NCBI GenBank assembly: GCA_017355425.1
Contig: CP070233.1
Coordinates: 2,955,501 to 3,019,500 of the forward strand
Direction of reading: 5' to 3'
Length of the DNA stretch: 64,000 nucleotides
Source: Dolichospermum sp. DET69
Lineage (GTDB): Bacteria > Cyanobacteriota > Cyanobacteriia > Cyanobacteriales > Nostocaceae
Shown here: positions 1-8,436 of the stretch, piece by piece
Layout: every line of letters begins with the position of its first letter
Numbering within the stretch: position 1 is the first letter of the stretch
Notes under the pieces: generated by a model
The model's input: the letters and a program-made list of their open reading frames with translations, nothing else
Databases searched by the model: none
Told to the model about the DNA's origin: nothing
Made by a program: the position numbers and the translations under genes

Positions 1-2859
1 CTAAGGATTCCATCGGGATTAATTACGGCGTGGAAGCAAGACAAAGATAACATTTTTGATGTTAATGATAAGGAATCTGAATGTGGAACAAAAGTAACTG
101 TAATAGTAAAAAATCCTGACACTATACAGCAATACCTTTCTGATGAAGCTAAAAGATTCGGTACTGAGATTAATCAAAATAGCATTATTAGTACAAAACC
201 AACGGATGATAAAGATTGGGTAAAAAATTATTTGCCAATTGTAGGCATCCTTGCCGTTGCTAAAGAAGCCCTAACTCAGCAGCAAATAGCTGATTTTTCC
301 ACTATACAGATTGGCTATATTTCTTCTATAATTATTACCATTAAGCAATTTTTAAAAGAAACTGAAGGTGATACAGCATTTAGTTATCGCTTTTATCATA
401 ATTCGTTAAAAGAATACTTATTAGACAATAAACGTAATAGGGCTTATCTATTAATCGAAAAAGACTATCATGATAAAATTGCATCCTATTACAAAGAAAT
501 ATCTAATTCCTGGAAAAACATAAATTTAATAGACCACTATGGATTATTGCATTTACCTCAACATTTAGCTGCTGCTGGACGGGAAGAGGAACTTTACACG
601 CTGCTGACTGCTTCCCCAGACTGGATGAACCGGAAACGTGATGTATATAAGAGCGATCGCCCTTATGTCAATGATCTGGAATTAGCGATCGCTAAATTTA
701 AAGATACTGTACCCCCAGAACAATTGCTAACCATCATTAAGCTTAATGCTGCTCTGCAAGTAGTATATCAGCGCGGAAGTAGTTATGACGATAGGGCTTT
801 AGAAACTTTGGCGTGGTTAGGAAGAAAAGATGAAGCATTAAGTTATGTTCGTTTACGTACTGATCCTGAGCAAAAGTTGAACGCTTTATTGATTATATAT
901 CATGGGTTGCAAGGTACTGATCAATCTGATTCTACTATTTTAGATGAAGCGACAAAACTTGCAGAGGATGAAATTGAAGACGATTCATGGTCAATAACAA
1001 AAATTTTGCGAGATTTGGTAATTGCTTTAATTAGAACTGGACGATTAGTCAAAGCAGAAGAAATATTAAATAAAATTAGAAATGAGAGTTTTGAAAAGAT
1101 AGAAGTATTAGTAAAGTTGGCAACAGGTTTAGGAGAAATTGAAAAACTCAACGAAGCTGAAAATATTATAGAAAAAATAAATAACGCTGACTCTAAATTT
1201 AAGGCTTTTTTATATTTAGCAACTACTTTAGCTAACACTAAAGAAGCTAAAAAAGCCGAACACCTGTTTAGCTTGGCTAAAAAACTTATAGAAACAGCAG
1301 ACTGGAGTAACGTCTTCCCAGAATTATCGCTAACTTTAATTAAGTCTGAAAGATTGCTAGATTTAGCAACAGCTTTAGCCCGTGCAGGATATAAAAAGGA
1401 AGCGAATTTAATATTAAATAAAGTTCAGGAAATAGCAGATAAAATTGAAGATAAAAATAATGAAGAACGATTAGTAATTTTGGGAAATCTGGCAATTTCA
1501 CAAGCACAACTTGGGGATAAATCGGCCAGTGAAGCCTTGTTGGTCGAACTAAAAACACTTGCCGATGGAATTAAAGAAAACAACAAAAAGAAAGCAGAAT
1601 TGTTACAGTATCTGGCAACTGTCTTAGCAAAAGCTGGGAATATACAGCAGTCGAGAGAAGTTTTCGAGGAAGCCATGAATATTTCCAACGTCATTGAGGA
1701 TGCTTGGGACAGAACAGCAAGATTACGGACATTCACCGAAAATTTAGTCGAGGCTGGGTTTATAGAGGAAGCATTCGCATATTTTTTAAAGGCAAAGGAA
1801 GCTATACAACATATTCCTAATACCAATAAATTTGCGAAAGCAGAGGAATTACGAAGATTGGCAATAGCTATAGTTAAAAGTAAGTATCTTGAAGAAGCCC
1901 GTAAAGCTTTTAATGAAGCCGAGGAACTCGCACCGAATATAGAGCAAGGTGAGTATACTGAAGAAGTTCTAAGTCAATGGTCAGTAATCTTAGCAGAAGC
2001 TGGTTTTAGGGAGAAAGCACAAGCACTTTGCCATAATATTCAGAACTCCGCAGCAGCGAAACAAGAGATGGATAAATTCAGGAAACGTGCGGAAAGAATG
2101 ATAGAACTAACTGAAAGGTACGATCATGATAAAACTTTAAGAGAAGAACGGGATATCTTTTTACAAGAAATAGATCAAGCTGTAAACTCAGAAGTGAAAA
2201 AAATTGCTGAGACTGCCATAAAATCCAAATATTTTATTTGTCAAGATTTGCTAGGTTTGGTAATAAACATAGCTCAAGGAAGGGAATTTCGTATAGCCAG
2301 AAAAGTTGCATACGCTATTGAAGAAGACTGGAAGCAGATAGGGGTACTGAGAGAATTGGCGGACATTGTAGCTTGGCTTGGTTACTTTAAGGAAGCATTT
2401 ATCATTAGTGGACTAAAAAATGGATTGATTCAATTTTTAGATGACTTAAGCCACTGGATCTGCTCTTATAAAACCGTTGAGCAAACGTTATCCCTGGAGA
2501 TACTGCAAGAAACTACACGCATTTTTGGTTGGACATATCCATATTGGGCAGGAATTTCCAAACAGTTAATTTCTAACAGTAATGAAGCGGAGTTTCCAAA
2601 TAGGAAAAAAACCTTAACAAGTTTCAATAGCCAAGAAAAGGAGGAGCTAGATCCCCCAAAATTATACATTATCAATATTTTCCCCACTATCCCTCTTGAA
2701 CAGATTCAACGCTTTGAATCTTGTATTGAGGAAGCTGTTGATATTCTTTACCAGAATATCGAATCAAAAAGTCTTGAAAATTTTGAAGAAGCTGTACTGA
2801 AGCAAATTATCCAGAGCCTTAGTACGAAAATATCTTCTAACAATTCAATTCGATATTAA
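1..2859 (+). CDS. STAND-type NTPase, C-terminal part with helical repeat solenoid (5' end outside window)
   Basis: The reading frame is open from base 1, so the gene starts upstream; the first in-window start (TTG at 232) is only a convenience. Early residues match the region that follows the nucleotide-binding domain in STAND/NACHT-type proteins: a winged-helix-like segment, then FYHNSLKEYLLD, then YGLLHLPQHLAAAGREEELYTLL. This is the usual bridge to a repeat sensor. The remaining ~650 residues are degenerate TPR-like helical pairs rich in A-x-x-G-x-x-x-E-A (for example LARAGYKKEANLIL, VLAKAGNIQQSREVF). Proteins of this class are signalling or conflict switches, often anti-phage or cell-death regulators. 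The NTPase and effector domains are not in the window, so the output activity is unknown. The next gene follows 29 bp downstream. Confidence 0.7.
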   Translation, partial: LRIPSGLITAWKQDKDNIFDVNDKESECGTKVTVIVKNPDTIQQYLSDEAKRFGTEINQNSIISTKPTDDKDWVKNYLPIVGILAVAKEALTQQQIADFSTIQIGYISSIIITIKQFLKETEGDTAFSYRFYHNSLKEYLLDNKRNRAYLLIEKDYHDKIASYYKEISNSWKNINLIDHYGLLHLPQHLAAAGREEELYTLLTASPDWMNRKRDVYKSDRPYVNDLELAIAKFKDTVPPEQLLTIIKLNAALQVVYQRGSSYDDRALETLAWLGRKDEALSYVRLRTDPEQKLNALLIIYHGLQGTDQSDSTILDEATKLAEDEIEDDSWSITKILRDLVIALIRTGRLVKAEEILNKIRNESFEKIEVLVKLATGLGEIEKLNEAENIIEKINNADSKFKAFLYLATTLANTKEAKKAEHLFSLAKKLIETADWSNVFPELSLTLIKSERLLDLATALARAGYKKEANLILNKVQEIADKIEDKNNEERLVILGNLAISQAQLGDKSASEALLVELKTLADGIKENNKKKAELLQYLATVLAKAGNIQQSREVFEEAMNISNVIEDAWDRTARLRTFTENLVEAGFIEEAFAYFLKAKEAIQHIPNTNKFAKAEELRRLAIAIVKSKYLEEARKAFNEAEELAPNIEQGEYTEEVLSQWSVILAEAGFREKAQALCHNIQNSAAAKQEMDKFRKRAERMIELTERYDHDKTLREERDIFLQEIDQAVNSEVKKIAETAIKSKYFICQDLLGLVINIAQGREFRIARKVAYAIEEDWKQIGVLRELADIVAWLGYFKEAFIISGLKNGLIQFLDDLSHWICSYKTVEQTLSLEILQETTRIFGWTYPYWAGISKQLISNSNEAEFPNRKKTLTSFNSQEKEELDPPKLYIINIFPTIPLEQIQRFESCIEEAVDILYQNIESKSLENFEEAVLKQIIQSLSTKISSNNSIRY

Positions 2860-2888
2860 TTTTAATTCCACAAATGGAGTAAAAACAC

Positions 2889-3401
2889 ATGAAAAAATCA
2901 CAGTCTTGTTTGCTTCTTGTATCTTCAATTGTCACCCTATCTATTTTGAGTGTGGCGGATATTGGTTCTGCTTTTCCAGCCCGTGTACGCAGAGACAATC
3001 AGGTTAAATTAGGTTGGGGTAAGTTTTATGGAAAAAACAGAAGACTTGAGATAGATCGATGCGATCAACGTACTTGCACCGTCATACGTAAGGGAATGAT
3101 TTATTCCGATAAAATTGAGAAAACATATCTTTGTAGTGATGTCAGAGATATTCAAAACTTTAGTGGTATTGGTCCTTGTAAATTTTTCACAAATGCTTCA
3201 GATCAAACAATCGAGATAAATGATCAAGATTGTAAGAAAATCTCCAATATATCAAAGATTCAGATTGATCGGTTACTAATCAAGCTGGAAAATGAAAACA
3301 TAGCACCATCTGACGAAAAAAGTTCCAAATTGGAGAAAAATATCATTGAGACTCTTTATCCTCGATGCACACTCCCCGACCAGCCCAATAATTCAATCTA
3401 A
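2889..3401 (+). CDS. Secreted small protein of unknown function
   Basis: 170 residues. The N-terminus (MKKSQSCLLLVSSIVTLSIL..GSA-FPA) is a clear Sec signal peptide with likely cleavage after GSA near residue 28. The mature part is hydrophilic with six cysteines (CDQRTC, LCSD, GPCKF, QDCKK, PRCTL), consistent with disulfides in the periplasm or outside the cell. I do not recognise the family. It starts 29 bp after the STAND gene, so the two could be co-transcribed. A perfect hairpin lies about 50 bp past its stop. Confidence 0.55.
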   Translation: MKKSQSCLLLVSSIVTLSILSVADIGSAFPARVRRDNQVKLGWGKFYGKNRRLEIDRCDQRTCTVIRKGMIYSDKIEKTYLCSDVRDIQNFSGIGPCKFFTNASDQTIEINDQDCKKISNISKIQIDRLLIKLENENIAPSDEKSSKLEKNIIETLYPRCTLPDQPNNSI

Positions 3402-3453
3402 AATCAAGTTCAGGAATGAGAATTACAGCATTTTGCATCTAAATTGAACATAT

Positions 3454-3483
3454 TGTAGAGACGTTTTATCAAACGTTTCTACA
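3454..3483. repeat. Perfect hairpin after the secreted-protein gene
   Basis: TGTAGAGACGTTT and AAACGTTTCTACA pair around a four-base TATC loop, allowing one G-T pair. This resembles the short palindromes common between cyanobacterial genes. It could terminate transcription, but no T-run follows, so that is uncertain. Confidence 0.5.
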
Positions 3484-3592
3484 GAGTTTCATTAAACAGA
3501 GCCACTATTCCAAGTGACATTAATGTGTGTGCAATTTCAGTGGAATGGAAAAGATCAAAAATTTGTAACCCAATTAGAAATAGGAGAAATTC

Positions 3593-4447
3593 ATGTTTTA
3601 TTCTGAAGGTTTTGATTTAGATATCGCTCTTGAATTAGGTCAACTAATTAATAATGCTTACCAACAATACGAACAACGCGATAATGATTCCCAGTCACAG
3701 ACATGGCAGCCTGATGGTTACACTATAAGAACCACATTTAAATCTAAGCAAAATGAAGATACTGTCCCTTTTGGATTTGTTGCAGAGAAAAATAGTAATG
3801 TCTATATAATTTTCAGAGGAACAAGAACAGCTTCTGAGTGGACTGATAATGCCGAGATAAATCAAACAGAATCACAATCCATTGCTGATTGGGGTGAAAG
3901 TAAAACAACTGCTGGGTTTAATGACATTTACAGTGAACTATCCCCAAATATTATTTCAGATTTAAAAGATTTAAAGAAGATATCAGCACAAAAGAAAATC
4001 TTTGTTTCTGGACATAGTTTAGGTGGAGCTTTAGCTACTTTATGTGTCGCAGACATTTTGACAAAAACTAACTTTAAATCAACTGATTTAGAACTATATA
4101 CTTTTGCTAGTCCACGGACAGGTAATATAGAATTTGCTACAGAATTTTTATCTCGCAAAATATATTCTTGGCGTATTTTTAACACTGAGGATATTGTTCC
4201 TTATTTACCATTGGCAACACTGAATCTAAAAACAGAAGCATTCGGCTTGCAAAAATTTGGCGAAAAATTTGTTGCCAATATTTTAGAAAAAGTCTTCAAT
4301 TTACCAGAGTCCATAATGGGTAGTGATTTGACTTTTCAGCATATTGGTATCCCGATTGCAATTACGTTTCAATTAGGGAACATTCCTGACAATCATAACC
4401 TAGATAAATATCTGGAAATCTTATCTAAATCTTCTAATTTATATTAA
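3593..4447 (+). CDS. Class 3 (fungal-type) lipase
   Basis: 284 residues with an alpha/beta-hydrolase lipase fold. The nucleophile elbow is G140-H141-S142-L143-G144; the likely triad is Ser142, Asp200 (NTEDIVPYLP) and His268 (DNHNLDKYLEIL). YIIFRGTRTASEW supplies the oxyanion region and FASPRTGN is a family hallmark. It should hydrolyse acyl esters, possibly glycerolipids. There is no signal peptide. A good ribosome site (AGGAGA, 6 bases upstream) fixes the start. It precedes a broken copy of the DUF1906 gene and lies near two intact peptidoglycan-binding proteins, which suggests a group of envelope-acting enzymes. Confidence 0.85.
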   Translation: MFYSEGFDLDIALELGQLINNAYQQYEQRDNDSQSQTWQPDGYTIRTTFKSKQNEDTVPFGFVAEKNSNVYIIFRGTRTASEWTDNAEINQTESQSIADWGESKTTAGFNDIYSELSPNIISDLKDLKKISAQKKIFVSGHSLGGALATLCVADILTKTNFKSTDLELYTFASPRTGNIEFATEFLSRKIYSWRIFNTEDIVPYLPLATLNLKTEAFGLQKFGEKFVANILEKVFNLPESIMGSDLTFQHIGIPIAITFQLGNIPDNHNLDKYLEILSKSSNLY

Positions 4448-4475
4448 ATCAACCAAATCTCAAAGAGAATAACAA

Positions 4476-4651
4476 ATGAGCAATATAGCAAAAACTGAAC
4501 CAAATAATCGTCCCAACCTCCAAAAAGGAGACAAAACAGAGTGGGTTGTCTTTCTTCAAGATATATTAAATGGATGCATTTTAACCAAATCAATCCATTC
4601 TTAGACAATCCAGAATTAGTTATCCAACGACTCATTTTACCACCAGCATAA
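4476..4651 (+). pseudogene. Internally deleted copy of the PG-binding/DUF1906 gene
   Basis: The first ~105 bases match the start of the intact gene at 7397 almost exactly (same MSNIAKTEPNN start), and the last ~70 match its 3' end through the stop codon and beyond. 829 bases of the middle are missing. The join falls at GGATGCA/TTTTAACC with one base of shared sequence. Because 829 is not a multiple of three, the frame shifts and stops at 4602-4604 after 42 codons. It cannot encode a working protein. Confidence 0.9.
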
Positions 4652-4676
4652 TTATCGCAATTTCAACAAACCCTAT

Positions 4677-5072
4677 TTAATTGTCTAGTTCCGCTGCCAA
4701 CTGATACTTTTCAAGTCGGAATAATAGATCATCATATAATTCATCAAAAGTCATACAGTAGACTTGTTTAGAATTTAGAATTAGGTTTTTCTGTCGCCAT
4801 TCCAGCCTCTTTTTCTCTCTAGGTTCTAAATGCTCATTTCTGCCAATAATTAGCAATCCCATATAGTCAATATTTCTGGCAGTAAACCTATCTTCAAAAG
4901 CATCTGTTTTTTCTAAATCGTCCAGTTTCCAAAACCAATCTAAAATCTGGGTGAATCCTTTTTCAAATCTGGAAGACCATTCAGGAGTATTTTGATCTGG
5001 AAACAAATATGCTGTTAGATGCAGCATCTTCAAATTCCACAAAACAATAGGATTTTTTAATAGAATCTCCAA
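4677..5072 (-). pseudogene. Truncated DUF4263 / Shedu-like protein (C-terminal part only)
   Basis: 131 residues from a TTG that directly follows an in-frame TAA, so no upstream coding remains in frame. The C-terminal stretch (GLLIIGRNEHL, then REKKRLEWR, then NSKQVYCMTFDEL) resembles the end of DUF4263 proteins, the family of the anti-phage Shedu protein SduA. The nuclease core that normally precedes this (with a VEIK-like motif) is absent. Only 117 bp of non-coding sequence separates it from the PIN toxin gene. I infer a decayed defence gene. A short standalone protein is possible but less likely. Confidence 0.5.
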
Positions 5073-5189
5073 TTACTAAGTAGGTTGGCGTTAAAAATTG
5101 TCGTTATGACAAGGGAACAGGGAACAGGAAGAGAGTTTTGGGCGATTTTACTTTTCTTCACATACATTTAAATTTTTCGGTTCACCTAC
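5073..5189. repeat. Short intergenic element with inverted ends
   Basis: The segment begins with AAGTAGGTTGGCG and ends with GGTTCACCTACTTA, so the outer ~9 bases (TAAGTAGGT) form an inverted pair. A GGGAACAGG repeat lies inside. It looks like a small MITE or transposon remnant at the break of the DUF4263 gene. Confidence 0.35.
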
Positions 5190-5609
5190 TTATTTTAATA
5201 ACCGAATATAACCAGCTTGTTCAAAATGATTATCTGTAGTTAATGCTTCTTGAATATCAAATTGTTTCATGATAACAAAAGATGTACTATCTACCAAAGA
5301 CCAAGTTTTATCCTCCCTTGTTTTCAGTAAGTCCCAAGCTGCTATATCAATAGATATATCAATATGAATTAAGTGAATATAAGAAGCTGTTCTCACAGCA
5401 TCCACATACTGAAATAACTGTGAACGCGGTACACGCAAAGGACTATTCAATAATGCAACTAATTCAAGAACGACATAATTAGTTGTGATCATTTCTAACT
5501 TTTGTCTTCGTGCTTCTTGAAACCACAATTTTGCTTTTTCATGATAAGACTCAGTAGCAACAAATAAATTAGCCCACCCTGAAGTATCTATAAAAACCTT
5601 ATTTGTCAA
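5190..5609 (-). CDS. PIN-domain ribonuclease toxin (VapC family)
   Basis: 139 residues. The PIN signature begins at once (KVFIDTSGWANLF, acidic Asp8), with a conserved acidic residue in YVVLELVALL and the C-terminal cluster WSLVDSTSFVIMKQF plus ALTTDNHFEQAGY. VapC toxins are Mg-dependent RNases that cleave tRNA or other RNA when the antitoxin is lost. The gene overlaps the upstream antitoxin by 11 bp, the usual coupled arrangement. Both read leftwards. Confidence 0.8.
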   Translation of the reverse strand: MTNKVFIDTSGWANLFVATESYHEKAKLWFQEARRQKLEMITTNYVVLELVALLNSPLRVPRSQLFQYVDAVRTASYIHLIHIDISIDIAAWDLLKTREDKTWSLVDSTSFVIMKQFDIQEALTTDNHFEQAGYIRLLK

Positions 5610-5856
5610 CTTTTAATTCCTGTTGTAAATTTTCTCTGAGATAATTATCATGATTTTTCCCAATATCAGAATTTTCAAATCTTAATGTACCCAATAAAGG
5701 TAAAATAGGATCATCTTCATAGCTATCTATCAATTTTATTGATTTGGTTAGTGATTGTAAAATTAATTCCTCTAAAGATAAATTGAGTTTTTTAGATTGA
5801 ATTAATAACTTTTCTTCTAACTCATTTGATAACTGAATTGTTAATGCTTTACTCAT
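5599..5856 (-). CDS. VapB-type antitoxin
   Basis: 85 residues. The N-terminus (ALTIQLSNELEEKLLIQSKKLNLSLEELILQSL) has the strand-helix-helix pattern of ribbon-helix-helix antitoxins. The C-terminal half is acidic and probably wraps the PIN toxin encoded by the overlapping next gene. Expected roles are toxin neutralisation and autorepression. AT-rich sequence of ~220 bp upstream probably holds the promoter. Confidence 0.65.
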   Translation of the reverse strand: MSKALTIQLSNELEEKLLIQSKKLNLSLEELILQSLTKSIKLIDSYEDDPILPLLGTLRFENSDIGKNHDNYLRENLQQELKVDK

Positions 5857-6075
5857 GATATTTACGTGACCTCCATTTTCAAATCAAAACTTGAGAGTTA
5901 GTAATTTTGCACTAAAAAATAATTTTCCTTAAAAATTAAATTTTCAAACATCCTATTCACAATTATATCATAATAATCATTTTATATGCACGGATTATTG
6001 TCAAGGAATTTTAGAAAAGGAAACTAACCCAAAATCCTCTAATATAAAATATATCAACACAATCCCCATACCCAC

Positions 6076-6222
6076 ATGAGTAGAGAATTTAATGTAATTA
6101 TTGAACGAGATGCTGATGGTTATTTTGTCGCATCTATGCCTAGTATTCCTGGTTGTTACACCCAAACAAAATCTTTAATTGTAGTTGATAAGTTATCGGT
6201 TGACATATTTGTTTTCTCCTAA
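6076..6222 (+). pseudogene. HicB antitoxin head fused to foreign sequence
   Basis: The first ~33 codons read MSREFNVIIERDADGYFVAS and then MPSIPGCYTQTKS, a textbook HicB N-terminus. Immediately afterwards the sequence becomes the 94-bp block duplicated from the UPF0175 antitoxin start region (see 6178-6271), read in the opposite sense, giving a meaningless tail and a stop at codon 49. No hicA gene is adjacent. The gene is broken by recombination. Confidence 0.8.
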
Positions 6223-6271
6223 ATTCTGACTCACTAGGATACTGTAACGTACCATCGAAGACAAAGCGTTA
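6178..6271. repeat. Duplicated start/promoter region of the UPF0175 antitoxin gene (copy 1)
   Basis: This 94-base stretch aligns without gaps to 9181-9274 with six differences. It contains, on the minus strand, the first ~10 codons of the antitoxin (start at 6206; MSTDNLSTTI versus MSTHNLSTTI), its ribosome site and the upstream region. The match stops sharply at both sides, marking recombination junctions. Confidence 0.9.
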
Positions 6272-6474
6272 ATTATTTGATAACCTGTAACAGTATCGTT
6301 TGTCAGGATTCTTAAGTTCCTTGCTTAAGTTGGCAAACTTCCATTGCTTTGGGGCATTGGAAAGTATACTCTGTGACTTTAGTGATCGCTGAATGAGTTT
6401 TCGGAGTGCTGCAAAAAAAAGCAAATTAAAGTTCTTCTGTCTTCAGAAATATCTGTTTCTCAACACAAAAATAT

Positions 6475-7308
6475 ATGCCAACCGTAAAACAAGTAATTGC
6501 CAATCAGTCTAATGGTTCTTGTAGCACAGCTATAGTTAGAGGTCTAAGCCTACAAATTATTGCTGAAATGAATCTTCTCATTCCTAATGTGCTAGTGAAT
6601 TTTGAAGATTTGAATATCAATCCTACCAGCCAAGCAGTTAATCCTTTTCTTCAACCCGCAGCCAAAGAAGCACTCCGACGTGCTATACAAACACGCGGAA
6701 CAACTCTTAAAATAAATTCTGCTTATCGGACAGTTGCTCAACAGCACCTTCTGCGTAGCTGGCATGAGAATGGTCAGTGTAACATACCACGTGCAGCCAG
6801 GCCAGGTTTAAGTAATCATGAAGATGGTTTAGCTTTGGATACTCCTGATTTTCAGGCTTGGATATCTGCTTTAGAAAATGAAGGTTGGGATTGGTTTGGT
6901 AATGCTGATTCAGTTCATTTCACCTATAGAGGTAGCGGTGTTAGGGATGATATTGGCGATATTGGGGTAAAGGCTTTTCAGCAACTCTGGAACAAAAACA
7001 ACCCCAACGATCAAATAACAATAGATGGTACATTCGGACCCCAAACAGCAGCACGACTGGATATGTCTCCAGCCGAAGGTTTTGCTACGGCTAGACTTCT
7101 GAAACTTACTAATCCTAATTTGCAAGGTGAAGATGTTCGCAAAGTTCAGCAAGCGTTAGTTAATGCTGGTTTTCTAAACGCAACCCAAATTAATAGTATT
7201 TATGATGACAATACGGAATCTGCTGTAGAGAAGTTTCAGAAACAAAAAGGTTTAAGTCAAGATGGTGTTGTTGGACCTCAAACCCGCAGATTATTAGGTA
7301 TATCTTAA
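6475..7308 (+). CDS. M15-type D-Ala-D-Ala carboxypeptidase-like protein with two peptidoglycan-binding domains
   Basis: 277 residues. Residues ~55-152 are a VanY/M15-type zinc peptidase: INSAYRT, then SNHEDGLALD giving His115 and Asp122, then DSVHFTYRG giving His148. Two PG_binding_1 domains follow (about 158-200, with DGTFGPQTAARL, and 210-275, with DGVVGPQTRRLL). It should trim peptide stems of peptidoglycan. There is no signal peptide, so it is either intracellular, released by lysis, or exported by another route. Its neighbour at 7397 is also a leaderless peptidoglycan-binding protein. The 250 bp upstream hold no gene. Confidence 0.75.
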   Translation: MPTVKQVIANQSNGSCSTAIVRGLSLQIIAEMNLLIPNVLVNFEDLNINPTSQAVNPFLQPAAKEALRRAIQTRGTTLKINSAYRTVAQQHLLRSWHENGQCNIPRAARPGLSNHEDGLALDTPDFQAWISALENEGWDWFGNADSVHFTYRGSGVRDDIGDIGVKAFQQLWNKNNPNDQITIDGTFGPQTAARLDMSPAEGFATARLLKLTNPNLQGEDVRKVQQALVNAGFLNATQINSIYDDNTESAVEKFQKQKGLSQDGVVGPQTRRLLGIS

Positions 7309-7396
7309 ATAGCAACCTCTGATGTTAAAGGTATGGCGATCGCTCCCTCAACAAGCCAAACTGGAATAAACATATTAAATATCAAAAAAATACCAA

Positions 7397-8401
7397 ATGA
7401 GCAATATAGCAAAAACTGAACCAAATAACCGCTCCAACCTCCAAAAAGGAGACAAAACAGAGTGGGTTGTCTTTCTTCAAGATATGTTAAATGGATGCAA
7501 ATGTAACCCATTAAACCTTGATGGAGATTTTGGTAATAATACAGAAAATGAAGTCAAACGATTTCAGCAACAAGTCGGCTTAACAGCAGATGGTAAGGTT
7601 GGTGTAAATACATGGACAGCCCTTGATAACCATGAAAAATTATTTGGATGGCAATGTGAGTGGCCTAGTTCATTGAGTTTAACCGGCATCGGTGGTGTTG
7701 ATACCTTGGAAAATGTCACAGCTAAAATGATTCCCAAAGCAACCACTTTTATGGAAACACCTCCACGTTTTTGGGGACGATATTTCCAAGGCAATAGCAA
7801 CGATGGTGAGTACCTTCGCGCAAAAGAAAATAAGCCCCTCCACGATGCTAAAATTCGACTTTTACCAATTTCCAGACAGACTAATAAAGTTGATGGTACA
7901 CAACAAAAAGGAAAAGAAATCGGTAATAGTCATGCACAAGATTTGATATCAACCTTTGGGGAAGATTATCTAGCTGCACAGGGAGATGGCTTATATTTCT
8001 TTCTTGACGTTGAAGGAATTGAAGGACAACCATCATTATCCAAAGATTTTTATTTAGGATGGTCAGAAGCCGTTTTAAATGCCAGTAGTAAAGTGAAATT
8101 GCTTCCTTGCGTTTACCTGAGTGCCAAGCAAGATCCAACTTCAAAACAAAATCTCAGTGCTGCTATGAAAGCCGGCGCACAATGTCATGGTTTATGGGTT
8201 GCCAATTACGGTAATAACCTTACAAAACTCCGCAATTGGAATCGAGATCAAGTAGCACCTGCAAACCCAGTTCCTTGTAAAGTTTTAATTCATCAATATG
8301 CTGGAGATATTGCCAATGGACTATTTGATTTTAACCAAATTAATCCATTCTTAGATAATCCAGAATTAGTTATCCAACGACTCATTTTACCACCAGTATA
8401 A
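7397..8401 (+). CDS. Peptidoglycan-binding protein with DUF1906 glycoside-hydrolase-like domain
   Basis: 334 residues. Residues ~15-75 form a PG_binding_1 domain (LQKGDKTEWVVFLQDML, DGDFGNNTENEVKRFQ, DGKVGVNTWTAL). Residues ~105-330 match the DUF1906 (Rv2525c-like) TIM-barrel fold: GRYFQG, ISRQTN, GDGLYFFLDVEG, KLLPCVYLSA, GLWVANYG. DUF1906 is related to GH25-type muramidases, so cell-wall glycan hydrolysis is the likely role, not proven. It has no signal peptide. A deleted second copy lies at 4476, showing that this segment was duplicated. Confidence 0.75.
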   Translation: MSNIAKTEPNNRSNLQKGDKTEWVVFLQDMLNGCKCNPLNLDGDFGNNTENEVKRFQQQVGLTADGKVGVNTWTALDNHEKLFGWQCEWPSSLSLTGIGGVDTLENVTAKMIPKATTFMETPPRFWGRYFQGNSNDGEYLRAKENKPLHDAKIRLLPISRQTNKVDGTQQKGKEIGNSHAQDLISTFGEDYLAAQGDGLYFFLDVEGIEGQPSLSKDFYLGWSEAVLNASSKVKLLPCVYLSAKQDPTSKQNLSAAMKAGAQCHGLWVANYGNNLTKLRNWNRDQVAPANPVPCKVLIHQYAGDIANGLFDFNQINPFLDNPELVIQRLILPPV

Positions 8402-8436
8402 TTATCGCAATTTCAATATTGAATCATTGTTAAAAG

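Noticed and set aside
4444-4635. Two leftward frames (also 7305-7511) with identical residues CIHLTYLEERQPTLF-like
   Set aside because: Both are antisense to the duplicated DUF1906 gene start; their similarity reflects the duplication only.
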